64,000 nucleotides of DNA, taken from Oscillospiraceae bacterium (lineage in GTDB: Bacteria; Bacillota; Clostridia; Oscillospirales; Oscillospiraceae). Shown in pieces: positions 7,245 through 15,795 of the stretch (its first letter is position 1; each line of letters starts with the position of its first letter). A program made the translations under genes and the position numbers. Location: positions 145,539 to 209,538 of the forward strand of contig JAFQZN010000008.1 of assembly GCA_017405865.1 (NCBI GenBank), written 5' to 3'. The notes beneath the pieces were generated by a model, which was not told where the DNA came from, made no database searches, and saw only the letters and a list, made by a program, of their open reading frames with translations.

Positions 7245-9617
7245 TTATGCCAATTCCGCGATCGTCACGCCGTCCTCGCCTTCGCCGTAGACGCCGAGGC
7301 GGTACTTTTTGACGGCGCGGTTGCGTTTCAGCTCCTCATGTACTGCCTTGCGCAGGACGCCCGTTCCCTTGCCGTGGATGATGCGCACCTGCGAGAGGTT
7401 TGCGAGCATGGCGCCGTCCAGAAAGACGGATAGCGCAGTAATTGCCTCTTCCGCGTTCATGCCGCGCAGATCCAGCTCCGTCGCAGCGGCGGTATTGCGA
7501 AATTCGCGGCGGCTGCGCTCAATGATTTTCTTGACTTGCTGCTGCGTTTCCTCGATCAGATAAACCTCATCCGGCTGCGCGGTAACCTTCATAATCCCCG
7601 CCTGCAGCTGATAGCTGCCGTCCTTGTTGATTGCGAGGACGCTCGCTCTGGTACCGAATTTCAGGATCTCGACCGTGTCGCCGATCCGTATCGCTCTGCT
7701 CGGCGCAGGGCGTTCGGGCGCGGTCTTCTTTTCTGTGAATTCGGCTTCCGCCTCGTTGAGCTTTCTGCGCAGCTCTGCCTGCTTTTCGTTGCTTCCCTGC
7801 ACGTCGGCGGCGTCCCGCATCTGCTTGCGCAGCTGCTTCAGCTCGTCCTGCACCTCGTTGGAAACGCGGCGCGCGTTGTCGATGATTGCCTGTGCCTCTG
7901 CTCTGGCGCTGCGGACGGCTTTCTCCCGCTCTCGCTTGATTTCCGCATAATACGCTTCGGACTTTGCCTTCATCTGCTCGGTCTCGAGGCGCAGCCGTTC
8001 GGCTTCGAGCTTTGCGCCTTCCATCTGCTGCCGCTGCTGCTCAAGCTGTGTCAAAACGTCTTCAAAATTCTTGTCGTTTTCGTTGATAAAACTCTTTGCC
8101 TTGTCGATGATCTCGTCGGGCAGACCGAGGCGCTTGGAGATCGCGAAGGCGTTTGACTTGCCGGGAATGCCGATGAGCAAACGGTAGGTCGGGCGCAGGG
8201 TTTCCACGTCAAATTCGCAGGATGCGTTCATGACGCCGGGCGTTCTCATGGCGTAGAGCTTCAGCTCCGCGTAATGGGTCGTCGCCGCGACGCGGCTGCC
8301 GCGCTGACGGCACGATTCAATCAGCGCGGTCGCCAGCGCAGCGCCTTCGGCAGGATCGGTGCCTGCACCCAGTTCGTCAAAAAGCACCAGCGTCGCATCG
8401 TCGCAGTCGGCAACGATCTGCACGATATTTTTCATATGTGACGAGAAGGTGGACAGCGACTGTTCGATCGACTGCTCGTCGCCGATGTCGGCAAGCACCT
8501 GCCGGAATACCGAAATCGCGCTGCCATGCTCCGCAGGAATATGCAGACCGCATTCGGCCATCAGCGTCAGCAGGCCGACGGTTTTCAGGGAAACCGTCTT
8601 GCCGCCGGTATTTGGACCCGTGATGATCAGGGTGTCGAAATCCGTGCCGAGACGTACCGTGATCGGCACGACCGTCTTGCGGTCGATCAGCGGATGCCTC
8701 GCCTTGATCAGTTCGATCGTTCCGTTCGTGCGGATCTCCGGCTCCATTGCGTTCATCCGCAGAGACAGCTTCGCCTTGGCAAAAATCACATCGAGGGTAA
8801 CGAGCATGTCGTAGCTCAAGCAAATGCTCTCCCGGAACGAAGCGGCTTCCGCGCTCAACTCCGCAAGAATGCGTTCGATTTCTCTGCGCTCCTTCAAAAG
8901 CAGCTCGCGCAGCGCGTTGTTCGCGTTGACGGCTGACATCGGCTCGATAAAATACGTACCGCCGCTGGAGGAAACGTCATGCACAAGGCCCGGAATCTCG
9001 CCCTTATATTCGCTCTTGACCGGAACGACGTAGCGGTCGCCGCGCAGGGTGATGATCGGGTCGCGCAGATATTTGGCGTAGCTCGGCGAGGTGATGATCT
9101 TCTGCAGGGACTCCTTGACCTTTGCGCTCTGCACACGCATATGGCGGCGGATGTCCGCAAGCTCGCTGCTGGCGGCGTCGGCGATCTCGTCTTCGGAGAG
9201 GATCGAATTGCTGATCTTATCCTCCAAATAACGGTTCGGGTTCAGTTCGCGGAAATAGACGTCCAGCTCGGACTCCATGTAGTCGCCGTTGTAGTACGCC
9301 TTCGCGTTGCGGATGCAGCGCAAAACGCCGGCAATTCGCAATAATTCGATCGGCGTCAGACAGCCGCCGCGATCGGCGCGCTCGAGAGAAGAGCCGATTT
9401 CCTTCAGTTCATGGAAAGAGGGAGCGCCCTTCAGTGAGATCAGCTTGCATGCCGCTGAGGTCTGTCCCTGCAGAATGGCGATCTCCTCCGCATCCTCGAA
9501 CGGAAAGATCGCTCTGCACTTTTCCTTTGCCGCATCGCTGTTGGCGCATTCGGCGAGCTTGTCCAAAACGGAGGAAAGCTCCAGCTTGTTCAATGATTTT
9601 TCGTATAATTCTGTCAT
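7245..9617 (-). CDS. mutS2: MutS2 ATPase/endonuclease with C-terminal Smr domain
   Basis: MutS2 suppresses homologous recombination and, in Bacillus, also acts on collided ribosomes. The 790-aa protein has the MutS ATPase core with Walker A GPNTGGKT at about 334-341 and Walker B LVLFDELGAGTDP at about 410-422. A Glu/Lys/Arg-rich coiled coil (about 500-620) follows. A C-terminal Smr nuclease domain (LDLRGMNAEEA, IIHGKGTGVLR) covers the last 80 residues. I start at ATG 9617 (MTELYEKSLNKLEL), which matches the usual family N-terminus; the longer frame to 9677 overlaps recO. The ribosome site is weak (GAGG). Confidence 0.95.
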   Translation of the reverse strand: MTELYEKSLNKLELSSVLDKLAECANSDAAKEKCRAIFPFEDAEEIAILQGQTSAACKLISLKGAPSFHELKEIGSSLERADRGGCLTPIELLRIAGVLRCIRNAKAYYNGDYMESELDVYFRELNPNRYLEDKISNSILSEDEIADAASSELADIRRHMRVQSAKVKESLQKIITSPSYAKYLRDPIITLRGDRYVVPVKSEYKGEIPGLVHDVSSSGGTYFIEPMSAVNANNALRELLLKERREIERILAELSAEAASFRESICLSYDMLVTLDVIFAKAKLSLRMNAMEPEIRTNGTIELIKARHPLIDRKTVVPITVRLGTDFDTLIITGPNTGGKTVSLKTVGLLTLMAECGLHIPAEHGSAISVFRQVLADIGDEQSIEQSLSTFSSHMKNIVQIVADCDDATLVLFDELGAGTDPAEGAALATALIESCRQRGSRVAATTHYAELKLYAMRTPGVMNASCEFDVETLRPTYRLLIGIPGKSNAFAISKRLGLPDEIIDKAKSFINENDKNFEDVLTQLEQQRQQMEGAKLEAERLRLETEQMKAKSEAYYAEIKREREKAVRSARAEAQAIIDNARRVSNEVQDELKQLRKQMRDAADVQGSNEKQAELRRKLNEAEAEFTEKKTAPERPAPSRAIRIGDTVEILKFGTRASVLAINKDGSYQLQAGIMKVTAQPDEVYLIEETQQQVKKIIERSRREFRNTAAATELDLRGMNAEEAITALSVFLDGAMLANLSQVRIIHGKGTGVLRKAVHEELKRNRAVKKYRLGVYGEGEDGVTIAELA

Positions 9618-9627
9618 AATGGAATCC

Positions 9628-10371
9628 TCAAACAAAAAGGGATTTATAAAAATCAAGCGCGGAAAAGCCCCGTTCAAGCCGCACCGTCAGATAGCTCTCG
9701 GTGATCTGGCTCAATTCCGTATAGGACGCTTCCGGCAGACGAAAAGAAAACAGTCGTTTTGGCTCGCAGGAGCAAATATAGCGCATTGCGTTCAGGACGC
9801 CGGGGGAAATCGGCATTCGGATCCCGTTGGCGTCCTCGCTCCTGCATGAGGCGCACTGCAGAACGCCCTGCGTGATGTTGAAGCGGTCGGGGTCTTCCCT
9901 GCCGCAAACGGCGCAGCCGCGCAGATCCGGCAAAAAGCCCGCGATACAAGCCGTACGAAGCTCGAATACGGCTTTCACCATCAGCTGCGGCAGCTTCAGT
10001 TTAGACAAAGCGTAAAGACAGTTGAGCAGCAGCGACAGCAGCTCCGGCATCGGATCTGCTTCCTGCGCGACCATGTCACAGACCTGCACGAAGTAGGACG
10101 CAAGATACAGAAGCTCGATGTCAGTCTGCAGCTCCGGGAAAAGCTCCTTGCTGACCGCTTCGCTGATTACGTATCTGCCCTGATACTCCGAGACGGTAAA
10201 CTCCGAAAAGGCAAGCAGTTGGCTTGCGGCGCGCAGCTTGCTGTTTCTGCTCTTTACGGCGCGCGCCTTCAGCGTGACCTTGCCGAGATCGCGCGTGAGG
10301 ACGGTCAGCAGCTTGTCCGTGTCCTTGTATTCAGTTACTCGGAGGACGATGCCCTCGGTTTTTTCAAACAT
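9628..10371 (-). CDS. recO: DNA repair protein RecO
   Basis: Recombination mediator that helps load RecA on SSB-coated DNA in the RecFOR pathway. The 247-aa protein starts with the OB-fold (EGIVLRVTEYKDTDKLLTVLT) and has the Firmicute-type zinc motif with Cys153, Cys156, Cys173 and Cys176. It lies between yqzL and mutS2, a common neighbourhood. No good ribosome site precedes the ATG, so translation may depend on coupling with yqzL 20 bp upstream. Confidence 0.95.
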   Translation of the reverse strand: MFEKTEGIVLRVTEYKDTDKLLTVLTRDLGKVTLKARAVKSRNSKLRAASQLLAFSEFTVSEYQGRYVISEAVSKELFPELQTDIELLYLASYFVQVCDMVAQEADPMPELLSLLLNCLYALSKLKLPQLMVKAVFELRTACIAGFLPDLRGCAVCGREDPDRFNITQGVLQCASCRSEDANGIRMPISPGVLNAMRYICSCEPKRLFSFRLPEASYTELSQITESYLTVRLERGFSALDFYKSLFV

Positions 10372-10391
10372 AGTATGTACGCAGGCAGCGA

Positions 10392-10493
10392 TTATACTGC
10401 CGGTCCGTTGTTGTCCTTTTCTTTAAGATAAAGCAGATATGCTTCCGGCGCGCCGGTTTCTACGAACAGATTCCAGTAAAACGATGCATTCAT
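10392..10493 (-). CDS. yqzL: YqzL-family small protein
   Basis: A 33-residue ORF read by hand: it opens MNASFYWNLFVETGAPEAY and ends NNGPAV. YqzL-type proteins of this size and sequence (F-W-x-L-F-x-x-T-G-x-x-x-A-Y-L) sit between era and recO in Bacillus and Clostridia, exactly the position here. Function unknown. An AAGGGG site lies 8 nt upstream of the ATG. It is below the usual length cutoff for gene callers. Confidence 0.88.
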   Translation of the reverse strand: MNASFYWNLFVETGAPEAYLLYLKEKDNNGPAV

Positions 10494-10562
10494 GGGAAAT
10501 CCCCTTTCGCTTTCTGCAAATAGGATTTCCGCACACCGAAGAACTATCCGTGGGAAGAGTTG

Positions 10563-11456
10563 CTATTGTTTTTGATAACCGAAGTTGCGGATCAAAAAGT
10601 CGCTGTCGCGCCAGTTTTCCTTGACCTTGACCCACGTTTGCAAAAAGACCTTCGTACCCATAAAGCGTTCGCAGTCCTCGCGCGCGGCGGAGCTGATCTT
10701 TTTGAGCATCGCACCGTTTTTGCCGATGATGATGCCCTTATGGCTCGCCTTTTCGCAGTAGATCGTTGCGTCGACGTCGATCACGCCGTTATCGCGCTCG
10801 GAAAATTTCGTGATCTCCACGGCGGTGCCGTGCGGGATCTCTCGCTCTAAATTCCAAAGCAGCTTTTCGCGGATGATCTCCGCGATCACCTGCCGCTCCG
10901 GTTGGTCGGAGGTCATGTCCTCCGGGAAGAAAAACGGACTTTCCGCAGCGTATTTCACGCATTCGTCGAGCAGCGTCTGTACGCCGTCATTGAATTTCGC
11001 GGAGATCGGCAGGACGGCGGCAAAGTCAAAGCGCGCCGAATAGGTCGCAATGACGGAAAGCAGCTGCTCCTTCTCCTGCACGGTGTCAATTTTATTGATG
11101 ACCAGAATGGCAGGTGCGCCGCTTGCCTTGATCTGTTCCAGAAGCGCCGCCTCCTGCGGGCCGACGTTCGCGATCGGCTCGACGATCAGCAGGATCAGAT
11201 CGACGTCAGCTACCGATTCGCGTACGACGTCCACCATATAATTGCCCAGTTTGGTGCGCGGCTTATGGAAGCCCGGCGTGTCGATGAAGACGAGCTGCGT
11301 GTCGCCTCTCGTCAGAACGCCGCAGATGCGGTTTCTCGTCGTCTGCGGCTTATTGGAAACGATCGCGATCTTCTCTCCGACCAAACGGTTGATCAGGGTG
11401 GACTTTCCGACGTTCGGTCTGCCGGCTATGGTAATCATCACGGATTTTGTACTCAT
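10563..11456 (-). CDS. era: GTPase Era
   Basis: Ribosome-assembly GTPase that binds the 3' end of 16S rRNA. The 297-aa protein has G1 GRPNVGKST (12-20), G3 DTPG (59-62), G4 NKID (121-124) and a C-terminal KH domain (IIIGKNGAMLKKI). AGGAGAG precedes the ATG at 11456. It is downstream of ybeY as in many Firmicutes. Confidence 0.97.
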   Translation of the reverse strand: MSTKSVMITIAGRPNVGKSTLINRLVGEKIAIVSNKPQTTRNRICGVLTRGDTQLVFIDTPGFHKPRTKLGNYMVDVVRESVADVDLILLIVEPIANVGPQEAALLEQIKASGAPAILVINKIDTVQEKEQLLSVIATYSARFDFAAVLPISAKFNDGVQTLLDECVKYAAESPFFFPEDMTSDQPERQVIAEIIREKLLWNLEREIPHGTAVEITKFSERDNGVIDVDATIYCEKASHKGIIIGKNGAMLKKISSAAREDCERFMGTKVFLQTWVKVKENWRDSDFLIRNFGYQKQ

Positions 11457-11465
11457 TTTTCTCTC

Positions 11466-11963
11466 CTATGCGCGTGTAATGCAGATTTTCGCGGCGATGA
11501 TTTCTTCCCGGGTACGCATCTGCCGCTTCATTTCTCCCTCGTCCAGATGATCGTAGCCCAGAAGATGCAGGATGCTGTGGATCGTCAGATAGCCGATCTC
11601 GCGCTTTATGGTGTTGCCGAAGCGCTTTGCCTGGTCTCTCGCGCGCTCCAGAGAGATCGCCATATCGCCCAGCGGCAGCAAGTCCGTCTGCGGATCGACG
11701 AGGTCCTTCACATCGTCAGGGAAATTGCCCGGTTCAAATTGAAACATCGGAAACGACAGCACGTCCGTCGCGCTGTCAACGCCGCGCGTTGCGTTGTTGA
11801 TCACCCGGATTCCCTGATCGTCCGTGACGAGCACGTTGATCTCACAGGGAACGTTCACGCCCTCCGCGTCCAGCGCAGCGGAAATGCAGCGGTAAAGGAG
11901 GATCGTCAGCGCCGGGTTTTTGTCACTTCTATTTGCGTATCGAACCAAAATACGATGCTTCAT
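11466..11963 (-). CDS. ybeY: Endoribonuclease YbeY
   Basis: Zinc-dependent RNase for rRNA maturation and ribosome quality control. The H-x3-H-x5-H motif is HSILHLLGYDH, with His129, His133 and His139 when started at ATG 11963 (MKHRILVRYANRS). A longer frame to 12026 would overlap phoH and begin with an arginine-rich segment that does not fit the family. The resulting 165 aa is normal. It starts 5 bp after the phoH stop. Confidence 0.94.
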   Translation of the reverse strand: MKHRILVRYANRSDKNPALTILLYRCISAALDAEGVNVPCEINVLVTDDQGIRVINNATRGVDSATDVLSFPMFQFEPGNFPDDVKDLVDPQTDLLPLGDMAISLERARDQAKRFGNTIKREIGYLTIHSILHLLGYDHLDEGEMKRQMRTREEIIAAKICITRA

Positions 11964-11967
11964 AGGT

Positions 11968-12957
11968 TTACTTCTTTCTGTAGACTTTCTTCTGCGCGGG
12001 AAGAGCCTTCTTCTCCCCGCTCTCATAAGCGGCGATGATCTGCTGCACCAAAGCGTGACGCACGACGTCGCTCGCGGTCAGGCGGCAGATCGCAATATCG
12101 GGAATATTCTCCAAGATCCGCACCGCGTCCTTCAGGCCGCTCGTCTTGTCGCTCGGCAGGTCGATCTGCGTAATGTCGCCCGTAATGACGATCTTCGAGC
12201 CGAAGCCGAGACGCGTTAAAAACATCTTCATCTGCTCGCGGGTGGTATTCTGTGCCTCGTCAAGGATGATAAAGCTGTCGTCGAGCGTTCTGCCGCGCAT
12301 ATAGGCAAGCGGCGCGACCTCAATATTGCCGCGCTCCAAATACTTCTGATACGTCTCCGCGCCGAGCATATCATACAGTGCGTCGTACAGCGGCCGCAGA
12401 TAGGGATCGACCTTGTTCTGCAGATCGCCCGGCAGGAAGCCGAGGCGTTCACCTGCTTCCACGGCAGGGCGGGTCAGGATAATGCGGTTGACGGTTTTTG
12501 CGCGGAAGGCGGCGACTGCCGCAGCGACGGCGAGATAGGTTTTGCCTGTACCGGCAGGACCGACGCCGATCGTGATGGTGTTTTTCAAAATCGCCTTCAT
12601 ATATCGCTGCTGACCGATGGTCTTTGCCTTGATCGGCTTCCCCTTCGCGGTGATGCAGACGACGTCCTTTGCCATTTCGTTGATCTTGTCGTCGTTGCCG
12701 GAGGAAACGAGGTCGATCAGATAGCGCACCTTCTGCTCATCGATCGGCTCGCCCTTGGCAGCAAGGGTCAAAAGTCCCTCGATCGCTCTGGCGCCCTTGT
12801 CGACCTCCTCCTCGCCGCCGCTCACCTTCAGCTCTGTGCCGCGATTCGTGATCTTTACGTGATAGGTTTCCTCGATCCGCTTGATATTTTCGTCAAACGA
12901 ACCGAATACGTTGATGATCTGTTCAATCCGTTCTGCGTTGATAATGCGTTCCGTCAT
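11968..12957 (-). CDS. phoH: PhoH-family ATPase
   Basis: Predicted P-loop ATPase/RNA helicase-like protein of the PhoH (YqfL/PhoL) family, usually next to ybeY. The 329-aa protein has an N-terminal KH-like part, Walker A GPAGTGKT at about 133-140 and Walker B with FIILDEAQNTT. ATG 12957 (MTERIINAERIEQ) has AAAGGAG; the longer frame to 12993 is not needed. It overlaps the end of yqfD by 35 nt, so the two are coupled. Confidence 0.94.
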   Translation of the reverse strand: MTERIINAERIEQIINVFGSFDENIKRIEETYHVKITNRGTELKVSGGEEEVDKGARAIEGLLTLAAKGEPIDEQKVRYLIDLVSSGNDDKINEMAKDVVCITAKGKPIKAKTIGQQRYMKAILKNTITIGVGPAGTGKTYLAVAAAVAAFRAKTVNRIILTRPAVEAGERLGFLPGDLQNKVDPYLRPLYDALYDMLGAETYQKYLERGNIEVAPLAYMRGRTLDDSFIILDEAQNTTREQMKMFLTRLGFGSKIVITGDITQIDLPSDKTSGLKDAVRILENIPDIAICRLTASDVVRHALVQQIIAAYESGEKKALPAQKKVYRKK

Positions 12958-14143
12958 TGTTTTCTCCTTTGTACTGCCCGAAAATCGGGACAAATCTTGC
13001 GATCATTTCATTGCAGGTGCTTTCCGCCCGCAATACGTAAAGCGTATCGTTCCGCGAAAAGCTGTACTGTGTCTGACCGATCACGCCTGCCACCATGTCC
13101 GCGCAGAGCTGCCGTTCCCATACGTATTCCAACTCTCTGCGGACGGTTTCCGGCGCTTTCAGCCGTTCGGTCAGCGTAAATTCCCGGCAGATTTCGGTTT
13201 CCAGCGCAATCGGGAATTCATACCCCGGCAGGCGCAATCTTTTTACGCTTATCATTTTATCACAACTGTCTACCGAAATTCCACTGTTTCCGCATATTTT
13301 TATTCTTTTTCTTCCGATCAGCAGAAAAACTTCCTTCCACTGCCTGCCCGTATAGACCTTTTCCTGCGCAAAAGACGGCGTAACGACGCTACCCTGCTTC
13401 CACGTATTCGCATAGATCTCGCCCTCGGCACAAACCGCGCGCATACACAGTCCGTAGTCCTCCAGACCGGAAACCAGAACCTGCCCTTCCGTGACGGTTT
13501 CACCGCGCGAAATCAGGCGCATTCCCTCATAAATATTATAATCGGTAACGATACCGTTTTCAGCCGCGATCAGGTTCCCGGCAAGCGGTTTCAGCGCCTC
13601 GTCCTGCACTGCGTCGCGCTCCGTAACGAGAACGGTAACCTTTCCTCCGGTACGGTTCGCTGCAAGCCAGGAAAGCTCCGGCACGGCGTTGAGCATCTGC
13701 ATCTTGATCTGCTGTTGATCGTAGTCACAGCGTCCTCCCTGCTTCACGCCGAGCTCTGCCAGCGAACGCAGAATCACCTCCTGCGGGACGCGCTCGTTTC
13801 CCCGCACTTCGATCACCCAAATCCGGTTTTGCAGCAGAAAGCAAGCAGCGATCGCCGCCGCAGCGCCGAGCAGAAGCGCCGGCCTGCGCATTGCTTTTTT
13901 CCAAAGAACGGGCAAGCCGGTGCGCTGCATGACCTCCGCCGTGCAGAAGCATCGCGTCGCGAGCTTGACGGCCTGCGCCTCCCTGCGCTGCGGCAGGCTG
14001 ACCAGATAGTGCAGCTCGTCGACACGTTCCACGTCCCAAAAGGAAATGCTCTGCTGCGTCAGAAGATTCAAAAAGTCCTGCGGCGATGCGCCGGTCACGG
14101 AAAGGCGCGTCTCACCGATCAGATACGAAATCAGCCGATTCAT
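12923..14143 (-). CDS. yqfD: Sporulation protein YqfD
   Basis: A 406-aa membrane protein required for sporulation in Bacillus. It shows an N-terminal soluble domain, one clear membrane segment around residues 90-105 (ALLLGAAAAIAACFLL) and a large extracytoplasmic part (VIEVRGNERVPQEVI resembles a POTRA/FtsQ-like start). Its place directly downstream of yqfC and upstream of phoH is the standard order. It supports the view that the host makes endospores. Confidence 0.9.
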   Translation of the reverse strand: MNRLISYLIGETRLSVTGASPQDFLNLLTQQSISFWDVERVDELHYLVSLPQRREAQAVKLATRCFCTAEVMQRTGLPVLWKKAMRRPALLLGAAAAIAACFLLQNRIWVIEVRGNERVPQEVILRSLAELGVKQGGRCDYDQQQIKMQMLNAVPELSWLAANRTGGKVTVLVTERDAVQDEALKPLAGNLIAAENGIVTDYNIYEGMRLISRGETVTEGQVLVSGLEDYGLCMRAVCAEGEIYANTWKQGSVVTPSFAQEKVYTGRQWKEVFLLIGRKRIKICGNSGISVDSCDKMISVKRLRLPGYEFPIALETEICREFTLTERLKAPETVRRELEYVWERQLCADMVAGVIGQTQYSFSRNDTLYVLRAESTCNEMIARFVPIFGQYKGENNDGTHYQRRTD

Positions 14144-14144
14144 C

Positions 14145-14453
14145 TTATTCCAGCTCCAGACGCTGCAGCCGTCCGCGAATCTCGACGATCTTCTTTGTCA
14201 TCCGTGCGATCGTCAGCGCCGTGCCGTAAATCTGAATCCGCCCCTGCTTCACCGCGATCTGAATATGCTCCTGCTCGTATATCTGAACGCCCATATGATT
14301 TTCGATGCATACGCTGCGCTTTCCGTGCACCTGCATCACTGCGACGCCGGAGAGCAATTCTTCCGGGATCGCTGTCTTCTCGCTGATCTTTTCGGTTAAT
14401 CTCTGCTTCAAATCATTCACCTGCCTGTCACATTCTATGCGCGCGGCGCACAT
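14145..14453 (-). CDS. yqfC: Sporulation protein YqfC (YabP/YqfC family)
   Basis: A 102-aa YabP/YqfC-family protein (VAVMQVHGKRSVCIENHMGV, then a beta-rich HIQIAVKQGRIQIYGT segment). I start at ATG 14453 because GGAGTGG lies 5-8 nt upstream. Longer frames to 14471 or 14537 lack a ribosome site and would reach into the divergent ylbJ gene. It is the first gene of the yqfC-yqfD-phoH-ybeY-era run. Confidence 0.87.
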   Translation of the reverse strand: MCAARIECDRQVNDLKQRLTEKISEKTAIPEELLSGVAVMQVHGKRSVCIENHMGVQIYEQEHIQIAVKQGRIQIYGTALTIARMTKKIVEIRGRLQRLELE

Positions 14454-14493
14454 TTTTTCCACTCCGCGCATATATTCAACGGGAGGGATCGTA

Positions 14494-15522
14494 GTGAAAC
14501 GCAAAGTATGGATTAAAATTTCCGCCGTTCTCGGCATGTTCGGGCTGATCGTCTATTCTGAAGCGTCAGCGGAGGCGGCGAGAAATGCGCTGCAGGTCTG
14601 CGCACTGTCCGTCATTCCCTCGCTGTTTCCGTTTTTCGTGCTGTCAAAGCTCTTGCTCTCCGGCGGTCTCTCCCTTCCCCTTCCGCAGCGACTTTCTGAA
14701 AAATGCTTTGGGGTCAACAGCGCCTGTCTTTCTGCATTTATGATCGGGATTTTGGGCGGCTATCCTGCCGGTGCTGCCGCTGTCACGACCCTCTATGAGA
14801 GCGGCGCGATCACGAAGCAGGACGCGGAACGATCGCTCCGCTTCTGCAACAATTCCGGCCCCGCCTTCTTTCTCTCTTTTATCGGCGGCACGGTGCTGCA
14901 CAGTGCAAAGCTCGGCCTGATCTTATATCTGATCCACGTCCTTTCCGCCGTCCTGTGCGGACGGCTGCTTGCAGAGCGCGGAAGCGCCCGGCTGCAGCTG
15001 CGGCGCATCGGGGTGAACCGTATACCGGAAAAGAAACAGCTTCCCGAGGCGATCTCGGAGAGCTGCGCTTCCCTGCTGCAAATCAGCGGGCTGATCGTCT
15101 TTTTCTCCGTGCTGCTCGCTCTTGCGGAAGAAATCGGACTGTTTCGCCTCATGGCGCGGCTTCCGCAGCTGCCTACGCCTGAACTAAAAGCCCTTCTTTG
15201 CGGCACGTTTGAGCTGTCCGTCGGAATATTGAGAAGCGCCGACTCTCGCTATGGCTTTGTGCTGTGTGCCTTCATCATGGGCTGGGGCGGCTTTTGCGTG
15301 CATATGCAGGCAAAAGCGCTCTGGCAAGCCGCAGGTCTGCAGCCGAAAAACTATCTGTATTCCAAGCTGCTGCACGGGCTGATCTCCGCAATCCTCTCAA
15401 TCACCTACGCATATCCTTCCGTGCTGTCCGTGTCGGTCAGCGGCAGCGTTTTCCTCCTTTGTGCGCTCTTTCCGGCGATTTCTGAAAAATGGGGTAGAAA
15501 TCCGGCGAGAAATGCGCTATAA
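14494..15522 (+). CDS. ylbJ: Sporulation integral membrane protein YlbJ
   Basis: A 342-aa multi-pass protein of the nucleoside-recognition/Gate family, matching YlbJ by SVIPSLFPFFVLSKLL, the GGYPAGA motif and the RFCNNSGPAFF segment. YlbJ is needed for spore cortex formation in Bacillus. I chose GTG 14494 (VKRKVWIK), which has GGGAGGG just upstream; the longer frame to 14305 would overlap yqfC. Only 40 bp separate the divergent yqfC and ylbJ starts. That gap contains CATATATT (14469-14476), resembling a SigE -10 element, but I cannot assign a convincing -35. Confidence 0.9.
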   Translation: MKRKVWIKISAVLGMFGLIVYSEASAEAARNALQVCALSVIPSLFPFFVLSKLLLSGGLSLPLPQRLSEKCFGVNSACLSAFMIGILGGYPAGAAAVTTLYESGAITKQDAERSLRFCNNSGPAFFLSFIGGTVLHSAKLGLILYLIHVLSAVLCGRLLAERGSARLQLRRIGVNRIPEKKQLPEAISESCASLLQISGLIVFFSVLLALAEEIGLFRLMARLPQLPTPELKALLCGTFELSVGILRSADSRYGFVLCAFIMGWGGFCVHMQAKALWQAAGLQPKNYLYSKLLHGLISAILSITYAYPSVLSVSVSGSVFLLCALFPAISEKWGRNPARNAL

Positions 15523-15542
15523 TCGTTTTCGAGGTGAAGAAA

Positions 15543-15752
15543 ATGCTGTTCCGAAAGAACGTTGAAAAATGCTGCGCCAATTGCGTCCGTTCCGGCAAGG
15601 TTAACGACGGGGCGTATCTCTGCACAAAAAAAGGAATGGTATCTCCCGGACATCACTGCTGGAGATTCAAATACGACCCGCTGAAGCGCATACCGGTCAA
15701 AAACGATCCGACCGATTTTTCCAAGTACGACGACGTGGATTTTTCTTTATAA
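15543..15752 (+). CDS. Small Cys/His-rich protein, unknown
   Basis: A 69-aa protein with Cys10, Cys11, Cys14, Cys27, His37, His38 and Cys39, suggesting a small zinc- or metal-binding module, and a charged C-terminus (KYDDVDFSL). ATG 15543 has GAGGTG six nt upstream; GTG at 15534 is an alternative. It follows ylbJ by 20 bp and shares its terminator. I do not recognise a named family. Confidence 0.75.
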   Translation: MLFRKNVEKCCANCVRSGKVNDGAYLCTKKGMVSPGHHCWRFKYDPLKRIPVKNDPTDFSKYDDVDFSL

Positions 15753-15756
15753 GCAA

Positions 15757-15795
15757 AAGGCGACGCCCGATCAAAGGCGTCGCCTTACTTTTTTT
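15757..15795 (+). terminator. Intrinsic terminator after the ylbJ unit
   Basis: Stem AAGGCGACGCC / GGCGTCGCCTT (15757-15786) followed by a T tract (about 15789-15795). The convergent BlaR1-like gene ends at 15794, so the hairpin may also act for that strand, although no T tract is present on that side. Confidence 0.9.

Noticed and set aside
12881..14386. 501-codon open frame on the plus strand
   Set aside because: Antisense to yqfD and phoH, with composition (many Arg/His/Pro) typical of GC-rich shadow frames.
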